64,000 nucleotides of DNA, taken from positions 434,001 to 498,000 of the forward strand of contig CAVSKV010000002.1 of NCBI GenBank assembly GCA_963728785.1, given 5' to 3'. Within the stretch, counting starts at the first letter, position 1; each line of letters starts with the position of its first letter. Below the pieces are notes generated by a model. That model was given only the letters and a program-made list of their open reading frames with translations. It did not search any database and was not told the origin of the DNA. The stretch comes from JAGWRI01 sp963728785 (GTDB lineage: Bacteria; Gemmatimonadota; Gemmatimonadetes; Gemmatimonadales; Gemmatimonadaceae). The translations under genes and the position numbers were made by a program. Below, one piece after another: positions 40,230-51,257 of the stretch.

Positions 40230-41834
40230 ATGTCCATGCGTTCACGTATCACACTCGGCGCCGCCGTCGCGGTGGCGTTCATTTGCGGCCTGGTGTTCGC
40301 GTCCGGGTTCGACCTCACGACGTTGAGCTGGGCCCAGGGCGCCCACCCCCAGTTCGCCTCGGCCACGCTCACGCCGCCCGCCTCGGTCGCGACGGCCGAT
40401 GCGGTTTCGCAAGCGTTCGAGTGGGTGGCCAACACGGTCACTCCGGCCGTCGTCTCCATCCAGGCCTCAACGCAGCCCAAGCGGTCGCGGTCCCAGCTGC
40501 CGCAGAACCTCCCGCCCGGAATGGATCAGTTCTTCCGGCAGTTCCATCCGCAGCCCGACGACACGCCGCAACTGTCCAGCGGCAGTGGCTTCATCGTGTC
40601 GCGGGACGGTTATATCCTCACGAACAACCACGTGGTAGCCGACGGCAGCGACATGGCCGACAAGCTCACCGTCAGGCTGCTCGACAATCGCACGTTCACG
40701 GCCAAGGTGATCGGGCGCGATCCGACCACCGACGTCGCGTTGATCAAGATCGACGCCGACAACCTGCCCACGGTCGCGTTGGGCGAGGATTCCGCAGCGA
40801 GGATCGGACAGTGGGTGGTGGCCATCGGCAACCCGCTCGGCCTCAACTTCACCGTCACGGCCGGCATCGTGAGCGCCAAGGGGCGGCAGCTCAACGGGCT
40901 GCTCAACACGCGTGACAATCAGTACGCGATCATGGATTACATCCAGACCGACGCCGCCATCAATCCGGGCAACAGCGGTGGTCCGCTGGTCAACCTGCAG
41001 GGGCAGGTGATCGGCATCAACAGTGCGCTGGCCAGCGGCACCGGTTACTTCGCGGGCTATGGCTTCGCCATCCCCATCTCGCTGGCGCGCAAGGTGATGG
41101 ATGACTTCATCAAGTACGGCCACGTGAGGCGCGCGGTGCTCGGCGTGAGCATCGGGGAAGTGGACCCGGCGGCCGCCAAGGTGGCCGGTCTCACGGACAT
41201 TCATGGTGTAGTGGTCGGCGGCTTCACCGACGACAACGGCGAGAGCCCGGCCAAGCAGGCAGGCGTTCAGTATGCGGACGTCATCGTCGCGGTGGATGGG
41301 CAGCCGGTGAAGGACGTGGCCTCGCTCCAGCGCCTGATCCGCAACTACGAGCCGGGCCAGACGGTCAAGCTCGACGTCATGCGCTACGGCAAGGAAGTCA
41401 CGATCCCCGTCAAGCTCGGCGAGCCGCCGGCCGCGTCACCGACCACTGTGGCCAGCAACGACGCCGGCGACAAGTCGGGCCGCAGCAAGGCGTTGGCCGA
41501 GACGAAGCTCGGGATCGCCGTGGCGGCCCTTACCGACGCCGTGGCGGAGCAGGACAGCGTGCCGTCGCAGTACAGTCACGGGTTGATGGTCACCGACGTG
41601 TCGCCCAACAGCCCGGCCTACCCCGATCCGGCATCGAGCAGCATCACCAGTGGGCTGTTCCCCAATCAGGACATCATCGTGGGGAGCCTGTATCCCAAGA
41701 AGTTCGACATCCGGACCATGGACGACCTGAACAAGGCCGTGCAGAGCGTCAAGAACGGGGACTACCTCCAACTGCTGGTTTACAACTGGCAGTCGGGACA
41801 GACGCATCCGGTGAATATTCTGATCGGGAAGTAG
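40230..41834 (+). CDS. HtrA/DegP-family periplasmic serine protease
   Basis: A 534-residue protease. ATG 40230 is chosen because AGGTGA lies 10 nt upstream; the ATG at 40221 is only 1 nt from it. An uncleaved or cleaved signal segment (ITLGAAVAVAFICGLVFASG) exports it. The trypsin-like domain has catalytic His in ILTNNHVVADG, Asp in PTTDVALIKID and Ser in INPGNSGGPLV. Two PDZ domains follow (about 300-390, RRAVLGVSIGEV; and about 410-530, LGIAVAALTDAV to LLVYNWQSGQTH). It protects the envelope by degrading misfolded proteins. The gap after dnaK contains a terminator, so it has its own promoter. Confidence 0.95.
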   Translation: MSMRSRITLGAAVAVAFICGLVFASGFDLTTLSWAQGAHPQFASATLTPPASVATADAVSQAFEWVANTVTPAVVSIQASTQPKRSRSQLPQNLPPGMDQFFRQFHPQPDDTPQLSSGSGFIVSRDGYILTNNHVVADGSDMADKLTVRLLDNRTFTAKVIGRDPTTDVALIKIDADNLPTVALGEDSAARIGQWVVAIGNPLGLNFTVTAGIVSAKGRQLNGLLNTRDNQYAIMDYIQTDAAINPGNSGGPLVNLQGQVIGINSALASGTGYFAGYGFAIPISLARKVMDDFIKYGHVRRAVLGVSIGEVDPAAAKVAGLTDIHGVVVGGFTDDNGESPAKQAGVQYADVIVAVDGQPVKDVASLQRLIRNYEPGQTVKLDVMRYGKEVTIPVKLGEPPAASPTTVASNDAGDKSGRSKALAETKLGIAVAALTDAVAEQDSVPSQYSHGLMVTDVSPNSPAYPDPASSSITSGLFPNQDIIVGSLYPKKFDIRTMDDLNKAVQSVKNGDYLQLLVYNWQSGQTHPVNILIGK

Positions 41835-41836
41835 GA

Positions 41837-41864
41837 CAGTCGGGCAGTCGGACAGTCGGACAGC
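41837..41864 (+). repeat. CGGACAGT-type short tandem repeat after htrA
   Basis: Directly after the stop, the core (g)gacagtcg occurs three to four times in tandem. A related run follows clpX (48703-48743). It leads into the hairpin at 41866. Confidence 0.6.
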
Positions 41865-41865
41865 T

Positions 41866-41908
41866 GAATAAGGAAAGGGCCGGCGTTCCGCCGGCCCTTT
41901 CCTTATTC
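41866..41908 (+). terminator. Long hairpin terminator after htrA
   Basis: A perfect 19-bp stem runs from 41866 to 41884 against 41890 to 41908 with loop GTTCC, and a further ACAGCT/AGCTGT pair outside it with a 2-nt bulge. It is one of the longest hairpins in the window and sits before the repeat array preceding tRNA-Leu. Confidence 0.85.
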
Positions 41909-41916
41909 CAAGCTGT

Positions 41917-42036
41917 TTCGGCTCTGCGCAGGTCTGGGCCCGCGTCGGTTCGGCCCTGCGTAGTCCCGGTCCTGCGTGGTTTCGGGGCTGCGCAGTTGGG
42001 ACGTGACGCCGCTCCTGGTCTTGCGTAGTTTTGTAG
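41917..42036 (+). repeat. Degenerate 15-17 nt tandem repeats upstream of tRNA-Leu
   Basis: About seven degenerate copies of TTTCGGCCCTGCGCAG follow one another, for example TTTCGGCTCTGCGCAGG, TTCGGCCCTGCGTAGT and TTCGGGGCTGCGCAGT. The same unit occurs in the start region of the outer-membrane gene at 57.9 kb. Confidence 0.65.
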
Positions 42037-42039
42037 CAC

Positions 42040-42121
42040 GCGAGAGTGGCGGAACTGGCAGACGCGCAGGACTTAGGATCCTGTGCCGCAAGGCTTGGGG
42101 GTTCGAGTCCCCCCTCTCGCA
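42040..42121 (+). tRNA. tRNA-Leu (UAG)
   Basis: An 82-nt class II tRNA. The acceptor GCGAGAG pairs with CTCTCGC (42114-42120), followed by discriminator A. The anticodon stem CAGGA/TCCTG has loop CTTAGGA with anticodon TAG. A short variable arm (TGCCGCAAGGCTT) and T-arm GGGGG TTCGAGT CCCCC are intact. CCA is not encoded. The next gene is convergent and ends 9 nt away. Confidence 0.96.
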
Positions 42122-42130
42122 CTGGCCCGG

Positions 42131-44854
42131 CTATTCCTCGCGGATCACGTCCATCGGATTGGTCCGTGCCGCGCGGCGGGCGGGGATGAGCGTGGCCAGC
42201 ACGGCGGGCACGAGCAGCGCCAGCGGCGCCAGCGCGAAGGTCAGCGGGTCGTGCGTCGTCACGCCGAACACGAGCGACGCCATGACGCGCGACGCGGCCC
42301 AGGCACCGGCGAGGCCGAGCGCAAGTCCAAGCACCATCACCAAGACCATTTCACGCGAGACGAGCGCGATGAGATCGTGGCCCGAAGCGCCGAGTGCGGC
42401 GCGGATGCCGAGTTCGCGCCGGCGCTGGGCCACCGAATACGACACCACAGCGTACACGCCGAGCGCCGTGAGAATTAGCGCGAGGGCGCCGAACATCGAG
42501 ATGAGCAGCGCGTTCGTGCGCTGCGGGGCCACCGAAGCGCTCACCACGTCGTCCATCATGCGGACGCGGTAGACGGCCTGCGCCGGGTCTACGGCGTGGA
42601 CGGCATCGCGCAGGCGCGCGAGCATGGCGGCGGGGGGCAGCGTGCCGTGGGCAACGATGGCCAGATTATCCGGCGTCTGCTGGGTGATCGGGAAGTACAT
42701 CTGCAGGTGCGGCTCCTCGGCGAGACTGAGGTCGTGCACGGCCGCCACCATGCCTACCACGGTAAACGGGTGCGCCGTGTCCGGCCCCATCGTGAACCGC
42801 CGGCCGAGCGGATCCTGGCCAGGCCAGATACTGTCGGCCATCACGCGGTCGATGACGGCCACCTTGGGCGCGAGGGAATCGTCGGACGCGGTGAAGGTCC
42901 GGCCGCGAACCAGCGGGATGCCTATCGCTTTGAAGTAATCCCCTGACGCCTGCAGATACCGCGCGAACGTCATCGGCATTCCTGGTTTCCAAGCGGGGGT
43001 GCCTTCGGCGTGGAACGTGAGGGCGATGCCTCCGCCCCCCCGCAACGGGAGGTCGTTCACGACGCCGGCGGCCTGGATGCCCGGAGACGATTCGAGCCGC
43101 GCGATGATCTGCTGGAGCACCGCAAGCCGCTGGGGCCACCTGCCGGCGTCCGCTCCGAAGGTCATTTCCAGCGTTGCGGTGCGCGCCGGATTCAATCCGG
43201 TGTCCACGCGCATGAGGCGCGCGAAGCTCCGAAGGGTGAGTCCGGTCCCGACGAGCAGCGCCACCGCGAGGGCCAACTCCCCGCCCACGAGCACGCGCCG
43301 GAGACGCGCGGCTGTGCCGCTCGTCGCACCGTGTCCGCCACCCGACTTGACTGCTTCACCCAGATCGGCCCTCGCCGCTCCGAGCGCGGGCCACAACCCG
43401 AATCCCAGTCCGGTGAGAACGACCAGCGCCGCCGCGAACGCAAGGACCCGAGGGTCCACTTCCGACGGGGCGAGGCCGACCAGCCGCGGCGGCGTCATGG
43501 CGCTCACCAGACGCAGGAGCGGAGGCGCAACCGCCACGCCGGCAAGGACGCCGCCCACCGCGAGGATGACGCTCTCGGTGAGCAGCTGCCGCACGATCCG
43601 AGTTCGCGTCGCGCCCAGCACCGCGCGCACCGCGATCTCGCGGCGGCGCGTCGCTGCTTCCGACAGCAGCAGATTGGTCACGTTCGCGCAGGCGATGAGG
43701 AGCAGCAGAGCGGTCGCGCCCAGGAGAACCAAGAGCGCGGAGCGGTAGGACGCGCCCACCAGCGACCGCTGCAACGGCACGGCGAATCCGTTCTTGGCGA
43801 ATTCCTCGAACCGCTCCCTGAACCAGCTCGCGTTGCTCGTATCCTTCGCCGTGGCCGCGGCCGCCGCCTGCGTCCACATCGCGCGCACTCGCCCGATAGC
43901 TTGATCCGTGCTCACGCCGCTCGCGACCCTGGCCAGCGTGTACGACGGGATGTAACTGCGGAACGCGGCGAAGGTGGCGCTCGTGTTGGGATTCGTCATC
44001 GGAATCCAGAGATCGCTCTGGTTCGGGAATCCGAACCCCCGAGGCATGACGCCGATCACAGTGTACGGCGTGCCATTGAGCGTGATCGTGCTGTCCAGCA
44101 TGGGCCGGCCGCCGAAATGGCTCGACCAGAGCGCGTGCGAGAGGATCGCCGACGCCGGTCCGCCCGGGCGGCTCTCCGCCGCCGAGAACGGGCGCCCGAT
44201 CGCTGGCATTACCCCGATCGTCCAGAAGAAGCTCGGGGTGACGACGCCCACCTGCACGCGCAATGGGCGTTGTGAAATGGAGAGGTTGAGCCCGCCCGCG
44301 GCGTACGACGCGACGCTCGCGAACGTGGCGTGCATGGCGGCCAGATCGTTGTAATTTGGGACGTGAAAGGGAATCGGATAGTTCTGGCTGGGATCCGACT
44401 GGAACGGCACGTCCACGTTATTGACGAGCACCAACTGGCCCGGATCCTTGAACGGCAGCGGCCGCAGCATCGCCGCGTCCACCGCGCTGAACATCGCCGT
44501 CGTTGCCCCGACCCCGAGCGCGAGCACCACCAACACCGTCGCCGTGAACCCCGGGCGCTGTTTCAGCCGCCGGAGCGCGTAGCTCACGTCCTGGCCCATG
44601 TTGCCAAACGCCTCCACCCGCAGCTGCCGCTGCAGCCGCCGCCCGTCCTCGCGCCGGAGCCGCGCCCGGATCGCATCGGCGTCGCCAAACCGCGCGCGCA
44701 CCTCAGCCGCCACCTCCGCGCTGGATAGCCCCCGCGCCCGCAACTCGGCCTCAAGCCGCGCGACGTGATCGGCCAGCTCGTCGTCCACGTCCGCCTTGAC
44801 GTCCGGGCCGAAGAACCGCGCATACCGCCGCCACATGGGCTCGCGCTTTTTCAT
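42131..44854 (-). CDS. ADOP-type MacB/FtsX permease
   Basis: A 907-residue protein of the duplicated orphan permease type (no ATPase). It has a cytoplasmic N-terminal region of about 80 residues (DDELADHVARLEAELRARG ... RFGDADAIRARLRRED), then QDVSYALRRLKQRPGFTATVLVVLALGVGATTAMFSAV, a MacB-like periplasmic core and an FtsX domain of four membrane segments, followed by a repeat of the MacB/FtsX unit. SEAATRRREIAVRAVLGATR and the final RRRELGIRAALGASGHDLIALV are the ADOP motifs. It probably works with an unlinked MacB ATPase for efflux or envelope signalling. It is 3 nt downstream of the padR stop. Confidence 0.93.
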   Translation of the reverse strand: MKKREPMWRRYARFFGPDVKADVDDELADHVARLEAELRARGLSSAEVAAEVRARFGDADAIRARLRREDGRRLQRQLRVEAFGNMGQDVSYALRRLKQRPGFTATVLVVLALGVGATTAMFSAVDAAMLRPLPFKDPGQLVLVNNVDVPFQSDPSQNYPIPFHVPNYNDLAAMHATFASVASYAAGGLNLSISQRPLRVQVGVVTPSFFWTIGVMPAIGRPFSAAESRPGGPASAILSHALWSSHFGGRPMLDSTITLNGTPYTVIGVMPRGFGFPNQSDLWIPMTNPNTSATFAAFRSYIPSYTLARVASGVSTDQAIGRVRAMWTQAAAAATAKDTSNASWFRERFEEFAKNGFAVPLQRSLVGASYRSALLVLLGATALLLLIACANVTNLLLSEAATRRREIAVRAVLGATRTRIVRQLLTESVILAVGGVLAGVAVAPPLLRLVSAMTPPRLVGLAPSEVDPRVLAFAAALVVLTGLGFGLWPALGAARADLGEAVKSGGGHGATSGTAARLRRVLVGGELALAVALLVGTGLTLRSFARLMRVDTGLNPARTATLEMTFGADAGRWPQRLAVLQQIIARLESSPGIQAAGVVNDLPLRGGGGIALTFHAEGTPAWKPGMPMTFARYLQASGDYFKAIGIPLVRGRTFTASDDSLAPKVAVIDRVMADSIWPGQDPLGRRFTMGPDTAHPFTVVGMVAAVHDLSLAEEPHLQMYFPITQQTPDNLAIVAHGTLPPAAMLARLRDAVHAVDPAQAVYRVRMMDDVVSASVAPQRTNALLISMFGALALILTALGVYAVVSYSVAQRRRELGIRAALGASGHDLIALVSREMVLVMVLGLALGLAGAWAASRVMASLVFGVTTHDPLTFALAPLALLVPAVLATLIPARRAARTNPMDVIREE

Positions 44855-44857
44855 CGC

Positions 44858-45220
44858 TCAGCCCTCGGCGGGCGCCGTCGCCGGCCCCGGACCCGGCGCC
44901 TCGAGCGCGGCCGCCATGGCTTGCGCGAACCGCCCCCACGCCGCGGTTTCGTGCCGCAGCTCCTTCCGCCCCGCCGCCGTGAGCGTGTAGAACCGCGCCC
45001 GCCGGTTGTTCTCCGACAGCCCCCACTCGGCTTCGATGAGCCCGCGGTCCTCCAGTCGGTGCAGCGCCGGATAGAGTGTCCCCTCCTCGACCTTGAGCGC
45101 CTCGCCCGTGGCCCCCTCGATCCACCGCGCCACCCCGTACCCGTGCCGCGGCCCCCAGCTCACGGCGCGCAGGATCAGCACGTCCATCGTTCCGCGCAGG
45201 ATGTCAACCGGCTCGCGCAT
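44858..45220 (-). CDS. PadR-family transcriptional regulator
   Basis: A 120-residue winged-helix repressor. The start at 45220 has a purine-rich GAGGGGGAGG directly upstream. Family signatures are DILRGTMDVLILRAVSWGPRHGYGVARWI (recognition region with HGYG), EEGTLYPALHRLEDRGLIEAEWG and RRARFYTLTAAGRKEL. It probably controls itself and the ADOP permease, as such pairs usually do. A perfect inverted repeat right before the start fits an autoregulatory operator. Confidence 0.94.
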   Translation of the reverse strand: MREPVDILRGTMDVLILRAVSWGPRHGYGVARWIEGATGEALKVEEGTLYPALHRLEDRGLIEAEWGLSENNRRARFYTLTAAGRKELRHETAAWGRFAQAMAAALEAPGPGPATAPAEG

Positions 45221-45227
45221 CCTCCCC

Positions 45228-45274
45228 CTCCATAGAAACGCTATGGAGCCATACTGCACCGCCTTCCATAGAAA
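45228..45274 (-). promoter_or_regulatory. Putative PadR operator
   Basis: CTCCATAG (45228-45235) and CTATGGAG (45241-45248) are perfect 8-bp arms with a 5-nt spacer, ending 8 nt before the ATG. A further half-site, CCATAG, lies at 45266-45271; TTTCTATGGA recurs on the minus strand 36 nt apart. A possible promoter overlaps them. Confidence 0.55.
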
Positions 45275-45414
45275 GGCAAGGGGAATTTTCCGCACCGCCT
45301 TACCCTAGGACCCCCTCTCCCCGCCGATTAGCTTTCGGAACACCGGCCACCACCCGTGCCGCCCCTTCTTCTGGGCCCCGGCGGAGCCCGGCGCCGGAGC
45401 CCAGACCTGACCTC

Positions 45415-46662
45415 ATGGACATCCAGATAACGACCAAGAAGAGCGCTGGCGTCGAGCGACTGCTGGCCGTGACGGTGCCCGCCGCCGACGTGAAGGCGGT
45501 GGAGAACACGACCGCCAAGCGCTACGCCTCCAGCGTCCGCCTGCCCGGCTTCCGCGCCGGCAAGGCCCCGCCGGCCCTCGTCAAGAAGAAGTACAAGGAC
45601 GCCATCCGCCAGGAAGTAATCGAGCGCGTGGTCCAGGAAGCCTTCCAGCAGATCCTGGACAAGGAAAAGCTCAAGGTCGCCGCCCAGCCGCACGTCCACG
45701 ACCTCAAGTTCAACGACGGCGAGCCGATGACTTTCGACCTGCATCTCGAAGTGCGGCCCGAGGTTGCGCTGGAGAGGGTCCATGGGTTCACGGTCAAGCG
45801 CCCGGCCGTCGAGGTCACCGACACGGCGGTGGACGAGCAGATCGAACAGCTCCGCGACCAGCGCGCGGCCTGGTCGCCCGTGCTCGAGCGTCCGCTGCCC
45901 GGCGACATGGTGACAGTGCTTCTGGCCACCGCGGACGAGAACGGGGTGGTCCCCGAAGGGCGCGAATACACGATCGTCCTGGGCGGCGGCCAGGCGATTC
46001 CTGGCATCGAAGAGCTGATCATGGAAATGGCGCCGTCCGAAACGCTGGAACGCGCGGTCCGCTGGCCCGAGGACTTCCCGGACGAAGCTCAGCGCGGCAA
46101 GACCAAGCCGGTGCGGGTGGTGCTCCAGGAAGTGAAGCGCAAGACGCTCCCCCCGCTCGACGACGCGTTCGCCCGCGAGGCGGGCGACTTCGATTCGCTC
46201 GACGCCCTGCGCACCACGGTCCGCAACGACCTCGCTGATCACGCCCGGCGCGACGCCGACGCCGGTGTACGTCAACAGCTCATCGAGCAGATCGCCGCTG
46301 CCAACCCGTTCGACGTGCCGCCGAGCTGGGTGAACCAGATGATCCAAGCGTACCTTCAGGTGTATCAGGTAACGGACGACGAGCGCGACCGGTTCGTGGG
46401 TGAATTCAGCCCGGTTGCCGAGCGGCAGGTGCGCCGCGACATGATCGTGGACACGCTGGCCGAGCGGGAGAAGCTCGCCGCCTCCGAAGCGGACGTGGAC
46501 GAACGCGTGGCCGAAGTGGCGGCCAAGCGCAATGCCGAGCCCGGGAAGGTGTACGCTTCTCTCCAGAAGGCAGGGCGACTGAAGGAAATCGAGCGCAGCA
46601 TCACCGAAGACAAGGTCTTCGCGTGGCTGCTGGAGAAGAACACCGTGGAGCAGGCAAACTGA
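45415..46662 (+). CDS. tig: Trigger factor
   Basis: A 415-residue ribosome-bound chaperone and peptidyl-prolyl isomerase. The N-terminal ribosome-binding loop reads GFRAGKAPPALVKKKY. The FKBP-type domain is at about 150-235 (GDMVTVLLATADENG, REYTIVLGGGQAIPGIEELIMEM). A long helical C-terminal domain ends with VFAWLLEKNTVEQAN. The Shine-Dalgarno is weak. The stop overlaps the clpP start, a standard tig-clpP-clpX arrangement. It is divergent from padR. Confidence 0.96.
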   Translation: MDIQITTKKSAGVERLLAVTVPAADVKAVENTTAKRYASSVRLPGFRAGKAPPALVKKKYKDAIRQEVIERVVQEAFQQILDKEKLKVAAQPHVHDLKFNDGEPMTFDLHLEVRPEVALERVHGFTVKRPAVEVTDTAVDEQIEQLRDQRAAWSPVLERPLPGDMVTVLLATADENGVVPEGREYTIVLGGGQAIPGIEELIMEMAPSETLERAVRWPEDFPDEAQRGKTKPVRVVLQEVKRKTLPPLDDAFAREAGDFDSLDALRTTVRNDLADHARRDADAGVRQQLIEQIAAANPFDVPPSWVNQMIQAYLQVYQVTDDERDRFVGEFSPVAERQVRRDMIVDTLAEREKLAASEADVDERVAEVAAKRNAEPGKVYASLQKAGRLKEIERSITEDKVFAWLLEKNTVEQAN

Positions 46663-47312
46663 TGAGCGATCAACCCATGTCGACGATCTATCCCCCCTAC
46701 GTCATCGAACGGTCGAGCCGCGGCGAGCGCAGCTACGACATCTTCTCGCGGCTGCTGATGGACCGCATCGTCTTCCTCGGCACGCCGGTGAACGACGACG
46801 TCGCCAACATCATCATCGCCCAGCTGCTGTTTCTGCAGGCGGACAACCCGGAGCGGGACATCCACCTGTACATCAACTCGCCGGGCGGCAGCGTTTCTGC
46901 TGGGCTGGCGATCTACGATACGATGCAGTATCTGAAGGCGCCGGTGAACACGATCTGCATGGGCATGGCGGCGAGCATGGGCGCGTTCCTGCTCGCAGCC
47001 GGCCGCAAGGGCAAGCGGTTCGCCCTGCCGCACTCGCGGATCATGATCCACCAGCCGTCGCAGTCGGGCGGGGGCGGGACGGCCTCGGACATCGAGATCC
47101 AGGCAAAGGAAATCCTGTACCTCCGTTCCAAGCTGAACGAGTTGATGGCCAAGCACACGGGACAGCCAATCGAGACGATCGAGAAGGACACGGACCGCGA
47201 CCGGTTCATGTCCGCCGACGACGCAAAGGAATACGGACTGGTAGACACGGTGATCACGAACGCGTCGGAGATCCCCGAGGAAAACGACCTCGCGCAGGCA
47301 GCCAAGAAGTAG
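46662..47312 (+). CDS. clpP: ClpP serine protease subunit
   Basis: A 216-residue tetradecameric protease subunit. The ATG at 46662 overlaps the tig stop; the ATG at 46677 would be a shorter alternative. The triad is clear: Ser in GMAASMGAFLLAAG, His in PHSRIMIHQPSQ and Asp in DRDRFMSADDAKEYGLVD. The N-terminal YPPYVIERSSRGERSYDIFSRLL is typical. It works with ClpX, encoded 141 nt downstream. Confidence 0.98.
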   Translation: MSDQPMSTIYPPYVIERSSRGERSYDIFSRLLMDRIVFLGTPVNDDVANIIIAQLLFLQADNPERDIHLYINSPGGSVSAGLAIYDTMQYLKAPVNTICMGMAASMGAFLLAAGRKGKRFALPHSRIMIHQPSQSGGGGTASDIEIQAKEILYLRSKLNELMAKHTGQPIETIEKDTDRDRFMSADDAKEYGLVDTVITNASEIPEENDLAQAAKK

Positions 47313-47339
47313 GGCAAAGGCCTTTGTTGATCCGGGGTT

Positions 47340-47355
47340 CGTGAAAACATTCACG
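47340..47355. promoter_or_regulatory. Hairpin between clpP and clpX
   Basis: CGTGAA, loop AACA, TTCACG: a 6-bp stem 27 nt after the clpP stop. Too weak for a clear terminator; possibly a processing or regulatory stem within the operon. Confidence 0.35.
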
Positions 47356-47453
47356 AGCCTCGGTCGTCAGTTCCTTGACCGCGTGCACGCGGCCGGTATA
47401 TGCTCAGGAAGCGCGTTGACGCCCCTATTCCTTCGGGTGGTTGAGTGACCAGC

Positions 47454-48701
47454 ATGTCCCACGATAAACACCTGCGGTGCTCGTTCTGCGGCAAGTCCAA
47501 GGACTCGGTCCGGAAGTTCATTTCGGGCCCGTCCGTGTACATCTGCAACGAGTGCATCGCGCTGTGCAATGAGATCCTGGCGGAGGACGAGGAGCGCGAG
47601 GTCGCCGAGGCGATCACGCAGGTTCCCACGCCCCAGGAGATCAAGGACACCCTGGACCAGTACGTCATCGGCCAGGAGAAGGCCAAGAAAGCCCTCTCGG
47701 TGGCCGTGTACAACCACTACAAGCGCATCAACTCGGCGTCGCTGCGCGACGACGATGTGGAACTGGACAAGTCGAACATCCTGCTTATCGGCCCCACGGG
47801 CGTGGGCAAGACGCTGCTCGCCCAGACCCTGGCCCGCATTCTCGACGTGCCGTTCACGATCGCCGACGCGACCACGCTCACCGAAGCGGGCTACGTGGGC
47901 GAGGACGTGGAGAACATCCTCGTGCGCCTGCTCCAGGCGGGCGACTTCAACGTGGCCGAGTGCGAGCGCGGCATCGTATACATCGATGAGATCGACAAGA
48001 TCGCGCGCAAGAGCGAGAACCCGAGCATCACACGCGACGTGTCGGGTGAGGGCGTGCAGCAGGCGTTGCTCAAGATCCTCGAAGGCACGGTGGCCAGCGT
48101 GCCTCCTCAGGGCGGCCGCAAGCATCCGCAGCAGGAGTACATCCAGATCAACACCAAGGACATCCTGTTCATCTGCGGCGGCGCCTTCGACGGCCTCGAA
48201 AAGATCATCGAGTCGCGCGTCGGCAAGCGGCAGATCGGGTTCAACGGCGCCGACGCGGTCACCCCGCCGGGAGTCGTGAACAAGACCCCATTCGCCGAGG
48301 TCGAGCCCGACGACATGCTTCGGTACGGGTTGATCCCCGAGTTGGTGGGGCGCCTGCCGGTCACGGTGGCGCTCGACGCGCTCGACGAGGAATCGCTGGT
48401 GCGCATTCTCAAGGAGCCCAAGAACGCGCTGACCAAGCAGTACATCAAGCTGTTCGAACTCGAAGAGGTGAAGCTGACGTTCGAGGAAACGGCGCTGCGC
48501 GCGATCGCCGGCAAGGCGCTCAAGCGCGGCACGGGCGCCCGCGGGCTGCGGGCGATCCTCGAAGAGATCCTCACCGACGTGATGTTCGACCTCCCGACAC
48601 GCGAAGACGTGGAAGAGGTGAAGGTCACCGAGCCGTCGGTGTTGAACGGTGCGCCGCCGTTGCTGGAAATCGCGCCTCAGCGCAAGAAAAAGGAAGCGTG
48701 A
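47454..48701 (+). CDS. clpX: ATP-dependent unfoldase ClpX
   Basis: A 415-residue AAA+ protein that unfolds tagged substrates for ClpP. The zinc domain is CSFCGK ... CNECIALC (residues 9-37). The AAA+ core has Walker A GPTGVGKTLLAQTLA, Walker B GIVYIDEIDKIARK, pore loop GYVGEDVENILVRLL and the ClpP-binding IGF-type loop (RQIGFNGAD). The end has the sensor-2 region RGTGARGLRAILEEI. ATG 47454 is preferred to GTG 47445. After the stop come repeats and a terminator. Confidence 0.97.
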   Translation: MSHDKHLRCSFCGKSKDSVRKFISGPSVYICNECIALCNEILAEDEEREVAEAITQVPTPQEIKDTLDQYVIGQEKAKKALSVAVYNHYKRINSASLRDDDVELDKSNILLIGPTGVGKTLLAQTLARILDVPFTIADATTLTEAGYVGEDVENILVRLLQAGDFNVAECERGIVYIDEIDKIARKSENPSITRDVSGEGVQQALLKILEGTVASVPPQGGRKHPQQEYIQINTKDILFICGGAFDGLEKIIESRVGKRQIGFNGADAVTPPGVVNKTPFAEVEPDDMLRYGLIPELVGRLPVTVALDALDEESLVRILKEPKNALTKQYIKLFELEEVKLTFEETALRAIAGKALKRGTGARGLRAILEEILTDVMFDLPTREDVEEVKVTEPSVLNGAPPLLEIAPQRKKKEA

Positions 48702-48702
48702 A

Positions 48703-48743
48703 GAGTCGGACAGTCTGACAGCTTGACAGTCTGACAGCTTGCA
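48703..48743 (+). repeat. Short tandem repeats after clpX
   Basis: Copies of the unit ACAGTCTGACAGCTTG and the related GTCGGACAG occur in tandem after the clpX stop, resembling the run after htrA. A degenerate inverted copy lies at 48786-48825, on the other side of the terminator. Confidence 0.55.
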
Positions 48744-48749
48744 TCGATT

Positions 48750-48784
48750 GGCGGCGGGCCGGCATGGCCCGCCGCCTTCCTTTT
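48750..48784 (+). terminator. Intrinsic terminator after clpX
   Basis: GGCGGCGGGCC (48750-48760), loop GGCAT and GGCCCGCCGCC (48766-48776) make a perfect 11-bp stem, followed by TTCCTTTT. A good Rho-independent terminator for the tig-clpP-clpX unit. Confidence 0.85.
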
Positions 48785-48854
48785 CCAGACCGCCCGACTG
48801 CCCGGCTCTCCGACTCTCTCACGCTCCCCCTCGCCGAGCGCTTACTTTACGATT

Positions 48855-51253
<2,399 letters not shown>

Positions 51254-51257
<4 letters not shown>

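Noticed and set aside
41837..42036. CRISPR array
   Set aside because: The repeats are short, degenerate and directly adjacent with no unique spacers, and no cas gene is present.
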